Part shown: one piece after another, positions 1 through 8,507 of the stretch
Position numbering within the stretch: position 1 is the stretch's first letter
Layout: each line of letters starts with the position of its first letter
Assembly (NCBI GenBank): GCA_051001135.1
Contig: JBPCNO010000186.1
Location: forward strand, 41,739-105,738
Length of the DNA: 64,000 bases
Direction: 5' to 3'
Origin: CAWHMN01 sp051001135
GTDB lineage: Bacteria > Acidobacteriota > Terriglobia > Terriglobales > Acidobacteriaceae
Notes under the pieces: generated by a model
Told to the model about the DNA's origin: nothing
Seen by the model: only the letters and a program-made list of their open reading frames with translations
Database searches by the model: none
Made by a program: the position numbers and the translations under genes

Positions 1-777
1 GTTGAGCTGCGATTCAATCTGCGTGGGTTCGGCGCCCGGCGCCGTCCGCCCCAGGATGTTGAGCCATGCAACGCCGCCCCTGTTCAATCTTGGCGTGTCT
101 ATCGTCAGCTTGGGCTCCTGCCCCAGTGGCAGCCAGAACTCCGGCGGGTCGGCGCCCAGCATCTCGCCAAAGAAACCGGGATCGGTGATTCCCACCACGG
201 TTACGGCTGTGCCGTTCAGCAGCAGCGTGCTGCCTACGATCTTCGGATCGAGCCCGAAGCGGCGCTGCCACATGCGATAGCTCAGCACCGCCACCGCAGG
301 GGCGCTCTGCACGTCGTCCGCCGGCATGATGGGCCGGCCCAGCAGCAGCGGCGCCCGCAAGGTTGCGAAGTAGTTGCCGGATACGAAACGGCTTTCGGTG
401 GACTCGGCGGTATGCGCATCTCCGGCCTTGCGCATGGAGAAGGCTGACTGCCCTGCTTGCGATGCCGCCAGGCTCTCAAAGCCCCGCGTATGGTCTTTGA
501 AATAGCGGTACTGGTCGTAGGAGAAGATGCCCCAGTTGTTCTGCAACATGCCAAAGTTGCAGCAGAGGTTGTCGCTTCCGAGCTTGTAGAGCGCCGCCGG
601 ATTCTTGACCGGCAGCGGCTTCAGCATCACGTTGTAGATCAGGCTGAAGATCGCCGTGATGGCTCCGATGCCCAGGGCCAGCGTCAGCACCGCCGTGATG
701 GCAAACCCCGGATTCTTCCGAAGTTGCCGCAAAGCATACTGAAGATCCTGACCGACATTCCCGAGCGGAGCTTCCAT
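1..777 (-). CDS. ABC transporter permease, MacB/FtsX type (C-terminus beyond window)
   Basis: Inner-membrane permease of a MacAB-like efflux system. The frame is open from the ATG at 777 to the window edge, giving the first 259 residues; the rest lies outside. The N-terminus has the DLQYALRQLRKNPGF pre-helix motif and a first transmembrane helix (about residues 22-45, TLALGIGAITAIFSL) typical of acidobacterial orphan permeases, then the start of the MacB periplasmic core with LSYRMWQRRFG and VVGIT segments. It follows the ATPase gene with a 15-base gap and is the last visible gene of the adaptor/ATPase/permease operon. Substrate cannot be inferred. Family assignment is firm; total length is unknown. 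Confidence 0.9.
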   Translation of the reverse strand, partial: MEAPLGNVGQDLQYALRQLRKNPGFAITAVLTLALGIGAITAIFSLIYNVMLKPLPVKNPAALYKLGSDNLCCNFGMLQNNWGIFSYDQYRYFKDHTRGFESLAASQAGQSAFSMRKAGDAHTAESTESRFVSGNYFATLRAPLLLGRPIMPADDVQSAPAVAVLSYRMWQRRFGLDPKIVGSTLLLNGTAVTVVGITDPGFFGEMLGADPPEFWLPLGQEPKLTIDTPRLNRGGVAWLNILGRTAPGAEPTQIESQLN

Positions 778-792
778 CACGCGCCTCCGTTG

Positions 793-1518
793 CTACTGCA
801 CCTGCATCAGTTGTTCGGGCGACAGTTCGCCCTCGGCGATCACCTTGCCGTCGAACAGGTGAATGTTGCGCTCGGCATGGCGGGCAAAGCGCGGGTCGTG
901 CGTCACCATGCAGATGGTGGCGCCCTCGGCGTGCAGGTTGGCCAGCAGCTCCATCACCGCTTCACCGTTCTTCGAGTCCAGGTTGCCGGTCGGCTCATCC
1001 GCCAGCAGGATCGAGGGCGCGCCGGCCAGCGCACGCGCTACCGCGACGCGCTGCTGCTGACCGCCCGAGAGCTGGGACGGATAATGTTTCATGCGGTGCG
1101 CCATGCTCACCCGCTCCAGCGACTCCTGCACCCGCCGCCGCCGCTCTGCCGCCGGCATGCCCGCGCGATAGGTCAGCGGCAGCTCCACATTCTCCGCCAC
1201 CGTCAAATCGCCGATCAGGTTGAAGCTCTGGAAGATGAACCCGATCTCCTGATTGCGAATGCGCGAACGCTCCGCGAAGTTCAGGTTCTCCACCGGCTTG
1301 CCGTTCAACTGGTACTTGCCGCCGGTCGGGGTATCCAGCAGGCCGATGATCGACAGCAGCGTGGACTTGCCGCAGCCCGATGGGCCGGACATCGCCACGT
1401 AGTCGCCGCGCCCGATCGCCAGATGTACTCCGGCCAGCGCGTGCGTCTCGATCTCGTCCGTGTAGAAGACCTTGGTGAGCGCTTCAATCTGTATCAACGG
1501 CTGCATCGTTTCCGTCAT
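793..1518 (-). CDS. ABC transporter ATP-binding protein, MacB/LolD type
   Basis: Cytoplasmic ATPase (241 aa) energising the adjacent permease. Walker A GPSGCGKST at residues 45-53, Q-loop Gln97, signature LSGGQ at 150-154, Walker B LLADEP at 171-176 and H-loop His207 are all intact, so it should be active. The closest general family is the LolD/MacB lipoprotein-release and macrolide-export clade. I start at the ATG at 1518, preceded by GAGGAAGAGG. A longer frame to 1629 exists, but its extra residues (RSFDCAQDD) are translated from an intergenic repeat at 1579-1608. It lies between the MacA-like adaptor and the permease. Confidence 0.95.
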   Translation of the reverse strand: MTETMQPLIQIEALTKVFYTDEIETHALAGVHLAIGRGDYVAMSGPSGCGKSTLLSIIGLLDTPTGGKYQLNGKPVENLNFAERSRIRNQEIGFIFQSFNLIGDLTVAENVELPLTYRAGMPAAERRRRVQESLERVSMAHRMKHYPSQLSGGQQQRVAVARALAGAPSILLADEPTGNLDSKNGEAVMELLANLHAEGATICMVTHDPRFARHAERNIHLFDGKVIAEGELSPEQLMQVQ

Positions 1519-1578
1519 TGCCTCTTCCTCTCGTCGCTTGATCTCGTTCTTATCTCTCAGAATTCGTACCCGCCCCAT

Positions 1579-1608
1579 GTCATCCTGAGCGCAGTCGAAG
1601 GATCTGCG
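1579..1608 (+). repeat. Short dispersed repeat, family B
   Basis: A 30-base element of the form TCATCCTGAGCG...CGAAGGATCTGCG, lying between the ATPase and adaptor genes. Related copies or fragments are at 8381-8448, 41249-41282 (reverse) and 50251-50280 (reverse, inside tgt). Its reverse translation (RSFDCAQDD) creates false N-terminal extensions of neighbouring frames. Confidence 0.7.
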
Positions 1609-1644
1609 TCTGGTCTTACCTTCCAGCAATCACCACACCCATCC

Positions 1645-2901
1645 CTACTGCAGCCGGATCTTATCCGCGTTATCCCAACGCGACATATCCGACAGGATCA
1701 CCACATCGCCTTCGTTCAATCCGCTCTGTACCTGGATCGCATTGACCGATGCGCGGCCGACCTTCACCGGCACCCGCGTCGCCGTCTTTCCATCCGGGCT
1801 CAGCTTGAACAGGCTGATGGTCGAGTCCTCATTGCCGAACGCCGGCCTTCCCACATAGAGCACGTCCTTCAGCCGTTGCAGGTCGATCGTGCCATCGACG
1901 CTCAGGTCCGTCCGCTCGCCCTCCACATGGTTACTGAGCTGTACGTCAACTGTGACCGTTCCGTTCTGTACTGCCGGATCAATTCGCGTTACGGTGCCGT
2001 CCAGCACCCCGTTGTGCGTGTCGATCGAGGCCGGCTGCCCCATCTGTACATCCCGCGCCTGCGTCTCCGGGATCTTCAACTGCGCCTTCAATTGATCCGG
2101 TTCCACCACCTTCGCCAGCATGGTGCCCGGCGTCACGTGCTGGCCCACGGCCAGCGGCAGGTCCGACAGCACGCCGTCGATGCCCGCCCGCACCCGCAGG
2201 GCATCGAGCTGCTGCTGCTTGAGCGCCGCAACCGCACGCGCCTGGTCCACCTTCGACTGTTGCACCGCGAGCTGCGACTCCACCGCCTTCTCATTCATCG
2301 ATACGACGTTCTGCTGCATCTGGTTCTGCGTGGTCAGCGCGTCCGCCTTGCCTTGCGAGGCCTTGTACGCCAGCCCGGAGATCACTCCCAACTGGTAAAG
2401 CGACTTGTCCGTCGAGGCCTGGCGCTCTGCCGTGTGATAGTCCGCGCCTACGCTGGCCGCATTGGAGCGCTGACCGGCCAGGTCGCTCTGCACCTTCACC
2501 TGCGCGTTCTTCAGGTCGGCCTCGGCCTCGTTCAACTGCAGCCGCGCATCCAGCGCCTGCTGCGTCAGCCCCGGATCGCTCAACTCCACCAGCACTGTAT
2601 CCGCGGTCACGCGCGACCCGGGCAGCTTCAGAATCCGCGTCACCGTCGCCTCGGTCTGCGCCGGGATCTGGCGGATCATGTCCTCGCGCGGCACCAGCGT
2701 TCCCAAACCGCGCACCTGGCGTACCATCGGCCCGCGCTTCACCGTGTCCGTCCACACCGTGCTGCGCTCCACTGAAGGCGCAGCCGGCTTGAGCCGCAGA
2801 ACCACTATCGTGACCCCTGCCAATACGGCGAGCGCCACCACCGCACCCGCGATGCGGCGGCGCAATCTCTTCGCTTTTAAATCCGGGCGAGCAATATCCA
2901 T
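1645..2901 (-). CDS. Periplasmic adaptor (membrane fusion) protein, HlyD/MacA family
   Basis: A 418-residue adaptor linking the inner-membrane ABC transporter to an outer-membrane channel. It has a Lys/Arg-rich cytoplasmic start (KAKRLRRR), a single membrane anchor at about residues 17-36, a biotinyl-lipoyl-like half near 75-115, a long Gln/Ala-rich coiled-coil region (about 120-260), the second lipoyl half (GVLSDLPLAVGQHVTPG), and a C-terminal beta-barrel and membrane-proximal domain ending in QVQSGLNEGDVVI. I start at the ATG at 2901 behind GGGAG rather than at upstream frame extensions. It is the first gene of the operon; a palindrome resembling those upstream of the other two permease genes lies at 3027-3042. 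Confidence 0.93.
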   Translation of the reverse strand: MDIARPDLKAKRLRRRIAGAVVALAVLAGVTIVVLRLKPAAPSVERSTVWTDTVKRGPMVRQVRGLGTLVPREDMIRQIPAQTEATVTRILKLPGSRVTADTVLVELSDPGLTQQALDARLQLNEAEADLKNAQVKVQSDLAGQRSNAASVGADYHTAERQASTDKSLYQLGVISGLAYKASQGKADALTTQNQMQQNVVSMNEKAVESQLAVQQSKVDQARAVAALKQQQLDALRVRAGIDGVLSDLPLAVGQHVTPGTMLAKVVEPDQLKAQLKIPETQARDVQMGQPASIDTHNGVLDGTVTRIDPAVQNGTVTVDVQLSNHVEGERTDLSVDGTIDLQRLKDVLYVGRPAFGNEDSTISLFKLSPDGKTATRVPVKVGRASVNAIQVQSGLNEGDVVILSDMSRWDNADKIRLQ

Positions 2902-3026
2902 CGTGAACTCCCAAGTGCATGCGTCACGCCAAAGCGTTGACCGGTGTAAGTACTGGTGGACGCGCCACTTACCACTCGCTCCTGCCGAAGCAATGCGCGC
3001 TTGACTGTTCACTTGCGCCGCCGGAG

Positions 3027-3042
3027 TGTCCATTAGCGAACA
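3027..3042. promoter_or_regulatory. Palindrome TGTCC-N6-GAACA, possible operator or activator site
   Basis: TGTCC ATTAGC GAACA lies 126 bases upstream of the adaptor ATG and differs at one arm base from perfect TGTCC-N6-GGACA sites at 11477-11492 and 46193-46208. All three precede MacA/MacB-type efflux genes. The binding protein is unknown. Confidence 0.5.
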
Positions 3043-3122
3043 CTAGCGCCCACCATCCGCTCCCTCGCGAAGAGTTTGCCGTCTCAAGCAACGAAGCAGC
3101 GCCCGCCCTGTTCTAAGCCCGC

Positions 3123-3902
3123 ATGACCGCAGCAGCTAAGAACGAAGCCGGCAAGGCGCTGGTTCCCAGAAACGCGCTCGCCAAGCACGCCGCAAAACAC
3201 GCGCCCAAGCACCCGGCGAAGCACGTGCCCACAAAAAAACCGCCCCGGACGGGCCCGCGAGACCCCAAGGATCCGCCGTCCCGGCATGACCTCGCTGTGC
3301 TCGTCGCGTCCAGCCACGGACCAGGAAACGGGCCCGCAAAGAAGAAGGCAGGCAAGAAGGGCCCCGGCAAAAAAGGTCCGGGTAAAAAAGGTCTGGGCAA
3401 GGACCTCCGCCGCGCCTTTGAACATCTCGCGCGCGTGTCCGTGCTCACTCAGGGCGCGAAGGGCGATGCTGCGCTTCTCGCGCTCAGCGGCCAGCTTCGC
3501 GATCTGGCCATCGGTGGCGTCGAAAGCGCCGAGCATGCTCCGGAGCACGCCAAGGCAGCGGCCGACCTGGCCCGCGCGGCTGAGCACGCAGCCTTCGCCT
3601 CCGTCCTCGGCAAAGTCACAGAGGATTCCATCGAATGGACAGATGATCTGGAACGCGCCTGGACCCGCGACTTCACCGCGCTCGAAGACGAAACCGCGCT
3701 GCCCAATCAAAAGAAAGCCAGGAAGAAGAACCACATTCACGAAGACGACGAAGCCGATTCCGAACTGCGCGCCATGCTCGCCACCTTCACCGGTGCAGCC
3801 GCCAAAGCCCGCAAAGACAACAATCACGCGCAAGCCATCGAATGCGTACGCGGCGCCTCCGCTCTGGTCAAAGCCGCCGTCCACCTCGGCTACGGACAAT
3901 AG
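3123..3902 (+). CDS. Hypothetical protein with Lys/Pro/His-rich histone-H1-like N-terminus
   Basis: I do not recognise a named family. Residues 1-60 are rich in Lys, His, Ala and Pro (KHAAKHAPKHPAKHVP) and residues 70-95 hold a GPGKK tandem repeat, like bacterial histone-H1 tails. Residues 95-259 are Ala-rich and predicted mostly helical, with an acidic patch (HEDDEADSE) near 208. The protein has no signal peptide or membrane segment, so a cytoplasmic nucleic-acid-binding or nucleoid role is possible but inferred only from composition. No clear Shine-Dalgarno precedes the ATG. A 274-codon frame on the opposite strand is rejected because it is low-complexity and matches nothing recognisable. 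Confidence 0.6.
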   Translation: MTAAAKNEAGKALVPRNALAKHAAKHAPKHPAKHVPTKKPPRTGPRDPKDPPSRHDLAVLVASSHGPGNGPAKKKAGKKGPGKKGPGKKGLGKDLRRAFEHLARVSVLTQGAKGDAALLALSGQLRDLAIGGVESAEHAPEHAKAAADLARAAEHAAFASVLGKVTEDSIEWTDDLERAWTRDFTALEDETALPNQKKARKKNHIHEDDEADSELRAMLATFTGAAAKARKDNNHAQAIECVRGASALVKAAVHLGYGQ

Positions 3903-3921
3903 CCCCATCCGGACGTGATCG

Positions 3922-3996
3922 CGGGTGCCCCGTTCTAGCGCACCGGGGTCCCCGACACGCGTTCTTTGCGTGCTGGGGTGGAGAGCTAGGGCGGGG
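3922..3996 (+). repeat. Family A repeat, long nested-hairpin variant
   Basis: It begins GGGTGCCCCGTTCTAGCG and ends GAGCTAGGGCGGGG. The ends can pair (CCCCG..CTAGC with GCTAG..CGGGG), and an inner arm pair surrounds GCGTTCTTTGC. The only similar long variant seen is at 61820-61892. Confidence 0.7.
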
Positions 3997-4027
3997 TCGT
4001 TGGTTTCGATTGATATGCCACAACCCC

Positions 4028-4060
4028 GGGTGCCCCACCCTGAGGAGAGCGAAGGGTGGG
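4028..4060 (+). repeat. Family A repeat
   Basis: A GGGTGCCCCACCCTGAGGAG...GAAGGGTGGG copy between the H1-like gene and the 3' end of thrS. The ends CCCACCCT and AGGGTGGG are inverted repeats that can form an 8-bp hairpin. Confidence 0.75.
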
Positions 4061-4083
4061 ACGATGCGCCTCAACCCGCCAGC

Positions 4084-6168
4084 TTACAACTCCGTCGATT
4101 TCCCCGCGACCAGCGCCTCCGCCTTCGCCAGGAACTCCGCCAGCGGCATCGATCCCTGGTCGCCCTTCCCCCGCACCCGCACGCTCACATTCCCGGCCTC
4201 GGCCTCCTTGTCGCCGAAGACCAGCACGTACGGCACCTTCTGCATGGTGAAGTCGCGGATCTTCGCATTCATCTTCTCGTTGCCCTGGTCCAGCTCCGCC
4301 CGCAACCCCACCGCCTTTAACTGTTCCAGCAGCTTCTGGCCATACGCCACATGCCGTTCGGCAATCGGTACCAGTCCGATCTGCACTGGCGCCAGCCACA
4401 GTGGGAACGCGCCCGCATAGTGCTCGATCAGTACCCCGAAGAACCGCTCCACCGATCCGAACAGCGCGCGATGCACCATGACCGGTTGATGCCGCTCCCC
4501 GTCGTCACCTACATACTCCAGTTCGAATCGAGCCGGCAGGTTGAAGTCGACCTGCACCGTCGAAAGCTGCCACAGCCGCCCGATCGCATCCACCAGCTTG
4601 ATATCGATCTTTGGCCCGTAGAAAGCACCCTCGCCCCGGATAGTCTCGTACGTAATTTCCTTGCGATCGAGCGCCTTCCTGAGCGATGACGTCGCCATCT
4701 CCCAGTTCTCGTCGGAACCGGCGTAGCTCTTTCGATCCGCCGGATCCCAGACGGAAAGCTCAACCTTGAACTCGTCGAATCCAAAGGTCTTCAGCACAGC
4801 CTGTGCGAAGTCGATGCAGCCCACCACCTCGTCTTCGAGCTGTTCCGGCGTGCAGAAGATGTGCGCGTCATCCTGCGTGAAGCCGCGCACCCGCAGCAGC
4901 CCGTGCATGGTGCCCGAACGCTCGTACCGGTATACGTTGCCCAGCTCCGCCAGCCGCACCGGCAGGTCGCGGTAGCTCTTGGGCGAGTTCTTGTAGATCA
5001 GGATGTGGAAAGGGCAGTTCATCGGCTTCACGCGGTAGTCCGCATCGTCCAGTTCCATCGGCGTGAACATATTCTGCGCGTAGAAGCCCTCGTGCCCGCT
5101 GGTCTGCCACAGGTTCACCCGCGCCACGTGCGGCGTGTACACCATATCGTAACCGCGACGGATACACTCATCGCGCATCCAGTCTTCCATCGCCTTGCGG
5201 ATGACCGCGCCCTTGGGATGGAAGAACACCAGCCCCGGCCCCGCCAGCTCCTGAATGGAAAACAGGTCGAGCTGCTTGCCCAGCGTGCGGTGATCGCGCC
5301 GGTGCGCCTCCTCCAGCCGCGCAAAATGCTCGTCCAACTCTTTCTTCGAAAAGAAGGCTGTCCCATAAATGCGCTGCAGTTGGGGATTCTTCTCATCGCC
5401 CAGCCAGTACGCGCCAGCGAGGTTCAGCACCTTGAACGCCTTCACCCGCGCCGTCGACGGCACGTGCGGACCGCGGCAGAAGTCCACGAACTCCCCGTTG
5501 CGATAGAGCGAGATCGCCTCCCCCGGCGCGGTGAACCGCTCGATGAAGTGGACCTTCATGAAGTCGCCCTGCGCCCGGTACTCCGCCAGCCCCTCCTCGC
5601 GCGGCTCCCACTCGCGCACAAACGGCTCGTCGCGCGCCACCACCTCGCGCATGCGGTCTTCGATCGCGATCAGGTCGTCGGGCGTGAAGGGCGTCGGCCG
5701 GTAGAAGTCGTAGAAGAATCCCGCATCGGTCGCCGGCCCATGCCCCAGTTTGGTCTCGGGGAACAGCTCCAGCACCGCCGTCGCCATGACATGCGCGGCG
5801 GAGTGCCGCACCACCGGCAGCGCGTCCCGATCGCGCTCGGTGAGCAGTTGCAGATGCACATCCTCGGTAAGCGGGGCGCGCAGGTCCACCAGCCGCTCCG
5901 CCTCCGCATCCGGGGCCGCATACATCGCCAGATCGCCCGAAGCCGAATTTTCCCCGGCGCCGTTTGCGGAAAGGTCAGGCGCAGGTGTGTCTGCATCATT
6001 CGCCGCCGCCGCCGGCCGCACGCGCGCCACTACTGCCGCCGCCGCCAGCCGTGGGGAGATGCTCATCGCCACGTCATACGCGGTCGAACCTGCGGGAAGC
6101 GCCCGTACCGACCCATCGGGCAGGTGTACCTGGATCTGCTGTGTTTGTTCTCCGCTGGAAACAGACAT
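4084..6168 (-). CDS. thrS: Threonyl-tRNA synthetase
   Basis: Cytoplasmic enzyme (694 aa) that charges tRNA-Thr. The order is an N-terminal TGS domain (about residues 11-50), an editing domain with the HSAAH motif (His122, His126) and the DFCRGPH metal-site region, a class II catalytic core (motif 1 near GLVFFHPKG, zinc Cys in KPMNCPFH, RYERSGTMHGLLRVR as motif 2, MVHRALFGSVERF as motif 3) and the anticodon-binding domain. The start at 6168 follows GGAAGAG; an in-frame GTG at 6192 is possible. An Ala/Asp-rich stretch at about 50-95 between TGS and editing domains is longer than the usual linker. The downstream spacer carries family A repeats. Confidence 0.97.
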   Translation of the reverse strand: MSVSSGEQTQQIQVHLPDGSVRALPAGSTAYDVAMSISPRLAAAAVVARVRPAAAANDADTPAPDLSANGAGENSASGDLAMYAAPDAEAERLVDLRAPLTEDVHLQLLTERDRDALPVVRHSAAHVMATAVLELFPETKLGHGPATDAGFFYDFYRPTPFTPDDLIAIEDRMREVVARDEPFVREWEPREEGLAEYRAQGDFMKVHFIERFTAPGEAISLYRNGEFVDFCRGPHVPSTARVKAFKVLNLAGAYWLGDEKNPQLQRIYGTAFFSKKELDEHFARLEEAHRRDHRTLGKQLDLFSIQELAGPGLVFFHPKGAVIRKAMEDWMRDECIRRGYDMVYTPHVARVNLWQTSGHEGFYAQNMFTPMELDDADYRVKPMNCPFHILIYKNSPKSYRDLPVRLAELGNVYRYERSGTMHGLLRVRGFTQDDAHIFCTPEQLEDEVVGCIDFAQAVLKTFGFDEFKVELSVWDPADRKSYAGSDENWEMATSSLRKALDRKEITYETIRGEGAFYGPKIDIKLVDAIGRLWQLSTVQVDFNLPARFELEYVGDDGERHQPVMVHRALFGSVERFFGVLIEHYAGAFPLWLAPVQIGLVPIAERHVAYGQKLLEQLKAVGLRAELDQGNEKMNAKIRDFTMQKVPYVLVFGDKEAEAGNVSVRVRGKGDQGSMPLAEFLAKAEALVAGKSTEL

Positions 6169-6232
6169 AATCTCTTCCAGCATAGGGCGCACGCGCCTTG
6201 GCGTCGAGTCGCCGCATTCAACGCATCCCGCC

Positions 6233-7042
6233 CTAAATCTGCGAATACGGCTTTGGACTCAGGATCAGGTTCGAGATATTGCTTACAATCGCCTCGAAGT
6301 TATATCTGGGCGAAGCCGACAGCGCCTTCCACGCAGGAGCGTTGCGGAAGACCTCCCACCTGGCCGTCAACTCCGTCAGATCGGTGAATGCCAGCATGTA
6401 GGTCAGATTCGGCAACCGCGGTCCGATCAGCGCATCGCCATAGAACACCGGCCGGAAACCCGCCTTGGCGAAGATCTCGAACTCGCCATGGTGGAACATC
6501 TCCACCTTGCGCACATGGTCCTGGTTGCTCGGGCTCTCATACGTGCGCAACTGAAAGATCCGCTTTCCGTGCTGTGCCGTCGCCGGCGGCACGGTCAGCT
6601 TCGGCTGTCCTTCAAACGCAATCAACAGCGAGCTCTCTACCCGGACAAATGCCGGCGATTCGGCGGGCGCATTCCAGAACGGCGCCGCTGCCTTCATGAA
6701 CTGTTCGTCATCCGTCAGCCGCAGCCCGGCGCCGGTCAGCGTCTCGAGCGACGTGCTCGGGATCAGCAGATACAACGAAGGCGTCTCTGGCCCTATGTCC
6801 AGGTTGAATGCACCCACCGGCGACATGCCCATCCGGTTGAGCGCGGGTATCAGGGCGTCCGCCACATAGCTGTCGGCGAGCTTGACCTGCGGCCCCGTCT
6901 GCAGGGAATACTTGCGCAATTCGTAGTACTCGCGAGCGGTGCCGCCGGCGGCTGTCTCAGCACGAGCCTGTGCCCCGGCCCGCTTCGTGAGCGCGAGAGC
7001 GGATGCAGCAAGTGACGAAGTCAAAAATCGGCGTCTCTCCAA
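6233..7042 (-). CDS. NIPSNAP family protein, probably Tat-exported
   Basis: A 269-residue protein with two ferredoxin-like NIPSNAP modules; YYELRKYSLQTG near residue 40 and FQLRTYESPS near 165 are typical module starts. The N-terminus LERRRFLTSSLAASALAL resembles a twin-arginine signal, so export is likely. I choose the TTG at 7042 because AGGAGGA sits five bases upstream; longer in-frame starts would read through the divergent hydrolase promoter region. NIPSNAP proteins have no well-defined bacterial activity; in acidobacteria and planctomycetes they are often exported. It is transcribed away from the neighbouring hydrolase gene. Confidence 0.85.
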   Translation of the reverse strand: MERRRFLTSSLAASALALTKRAGAQARAETAAGGTAREYYELRKYSLQTGPQVKLADSYVADALIPALNRMGMSPVGAFNLDIGPETPSLYLLIPSTSLETLTGAGLRLTDDEQFMKAAAPFWNAPAESPAFVRVESSLLIAFEGQPKLTVPPATAQHGKRIFQLRTYESPSNQDHVRKVEMFHHGEFEIFAKAGFRPVFYGDALIGPRLPNLTYMLAFTDLTELTARWEVFRNAPAWKALSASPRYNFEAIVSNISNLILSPKPYSQI

Positions 7043-7212
7043 TGATTCCTCCTGGCACTCAACCTTAGCTGCATGATATCGAAGCAATACCGGGTGCTCC
7101 GTTACCGCAGCCAGGGCGCGGGGTTTGCTCTTTGGCCGCGAAGCCCAGGGCGCGCTACAGTGAACAGCAGCCGAACCCATACTCCATCCACCGGAAACGC
7201 AAGCCAAAAACC

Positions 7213-8367
7213 ATGCGCACATCCTTCCACTATTTCCGGACCCGCCACTATTTCCGGACCCGCTCCTCTCTCTATGCCCGCTCCTCTCTCTATCTCGGAG
7301 CCGCCGCGTTCGCACTGCTGTGCCTCCACAGCGCCAACGCCCGCGCACTGCAGTCCGCGGTCAGCGACGCCAAGCCCCAGCAAGCGATACCCCAAAGCGA
7401 CACCAGCGTCATCGACGCCCACGGAACCGCGCACATCACCCGCGTCGTTCCCGTGCCCAGCACCATCAGCCCGGAGGCGCAAAAGATGCTGGCCCGGCCG
7501 GCTTCCGACGCCGCCACGCCGCAGGCGCTTGCCGAGCGCCGCAGCCATACCGACGGCTGGCAGCACCGCGCCGGCCAGGCGTCTCTCGCGGTTTACCCGG
7601 TTCACATGGCGGAAACACCCATAGCGGGCGTGCCCACCCGTGTCTTCACGCCCAACGACAGCCCGGCTCAGCATCCAGACCGTGTCTTGATCAACGTGCA
7701 TGGCGGCGGCTTCAACTCCGATTCGGGCTCGCTCACCGAGAGCATTCCCATCGCCTACCTAACCCACACCAAAGTCGTTGCGGTGCTCTACCGCCTCGCG
7801 CCCGAGCATCCCTTTCCCGCCGCCGTCAACGACATCATCACTGTCTACAAGGAACTGCTCAAGACGTACAAGCCGCAGCACATCGCTCTCTACGGCACCT
7901 CCGCCGGCGCGATCCTCACCGCCGAGGTCACTGTGCGGCTCAAGCAGCTTGGCCTGCCGCTGCCCGGCGCGCTCGGTATCTTCTCCGGCATGGGGGACTT
8001 CAGCCGCTACGGCGACTCGCAGGCCATGTACGCCCTAGACGGCCTCTCCGGGCATCTCGATCCACCCGCAAGCCAACCCTCCAGCAGCCAGTACGTCGGC
8101 GCGACCGATCGCCGTGACCCCGTGCTGTCCCCGCTCTTCGCCGACCTGCACGGCTTTCCACCCACTCTCTTCATCACCAGCGGTCGTGACATGCTGCTCA
8201 GCGGAACCACCATCCTGCATCGCGCCTTTCTGCGCGCCGGCGTCGATGCGCGCCTGGTCGTCTTCGAAGCCCTGCCGCACGCCTTCTGGAACAACGTCTC
8301 CCTCCCCGAGTCCAAGGAGGCCTACGGCATCATGGCGTCCTTCTTCAATCAGCAACTCGGACGGTAG
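7213..8367 (+). CDS. Secreted alpha/beta hydrolase, hormone-sensitive lipase (HSL) type
   Basis: A 384-residue carboxylesterase-like enzyme. HGGG at residues 163-166 forms the oxyanion hole, GTSAG (228-232) holds the nucleophile Ser230, and Asp326 (SGRDMLLSG) and His356 (LPHAFW) complete the triad. The N-terminus is a long basic-hydrophobic leader with a membrane segment at about 27-42 ending in ANA-R, suggesting export or anchoring. Residues 6-29 are encoded by two successive 18-base tandem duplications (7227-7262 and 7263-7298). The start at 7213 is chosen because the upstream in-frame ATG adds a charged, non-signal stretch. The natural ester substrate is unknown. Confidence 0.88.
   Translation: MRTSFHYFRTRHYFRTRSSLYARSSLYLGAAAFALLCLHSANARALQSAVSDAKPQQAIPQSDTSVIDAHGTAHITRVVPVPSTISPEAQKMLARPASDAATPQALAERRSHTDGWQHRAGQASLAVYPVHMAETPIAGVPTRVFTPNDSPAQHPDRVLINVHGGGFNSDSGSLTESIPIAYLTHTKVVAVLYRLAPEHPFPAAVNDIITVYKELLKTYKPQHIALYGTSAGAILTAEVTVRLKQLGLPLPGALGIFSGMGDFSRYGDSQAMYALDGLSGHLDPPASQPSSSQYVGATDRRDPVLSPLFADLHGFPPTLFITSGRDMLLSGTTILHRAFLRAGVDARLVVFEALPHAFWNNVSLPESKEAYGIMASFFNQQLGR
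7227..7298 (+). repeat. Two adjacent 18-bp tandem duplications in a coding region
   Basis: The unit at 7227-7244 is repeated at 7245-7262, then a different unit at 7263-7280 is repeated imperfectly at 7281-7298. Both are in frame and lengthen the hydrolase leader by 12 residues (HYFRTR twice, SSLYAR/SSLYLG). Confidence 0.85.
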
Positions 8368-8380
8368 GCGGCAGGACCTT

Positions 8381-8448
8381 TGTCATCTTGAGCGTAACCG
8401 AAGGTGGAGTCGAAAAGCTTGCCCTGAGCGTAGCCGAAGAGATCTGCT
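8381..8448 (+). repeat. Family B repeat, degenerate double copy
   Basis: TCATCTTGAGCGTAACCGAAGG is followed by CCCTGAGCGTAGCCGAAGAGATCTGC, two diverged copies of the family B repeat in the spacer between the convergent hydrolase and kdsC genes. Confidence 0.6.
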
Positions 8449-8507
8449 TCACCTTGTCTTTAAGAATCGGTGCGAAGCGCCGCTCAACAACCATCTCAAA
8501 CGGACCT

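Noticed and set aside
1519..1629. Longer N-terminus for the efflux ATPase
   Set aside because: The extra residues translate a family B repeat, and a good Shine-Dalgarno precedes the ATG at 1518.
457..2775. A 772-codon plus-strand open frame
   Set aside because: It lies opposite the efflux ATPase and adaptor, which have full motif sets and ribosome sites; its translation is Arg/His/Leu-rich low-complexity, as expected for antisense of GC-rich genes.
2916..2931. Sigma54-like TGGCGT-GACGC-ATGCA upstream of the MacA-like gene
   Set aside because: Invariant GG/GC are present, but the predicted start would fall about four bases before the ATG and exclude the ribosome site; listed only as a weak parallel.
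3084..3908. A 274-codon minus-strand frame opposite the H1-like gene
   Set aside because: Phe/Gly-rich shadow of Lys codons on the plus strand; no start signal. The plus-strand reading is still only moderately supported.
4861..6387. A 508-codon plus-strand frame opposite thrS
   Set aside because: thrS on the minus strand is complete and motif-rich; the antisense product is Arg/His-rich and resembles no family.
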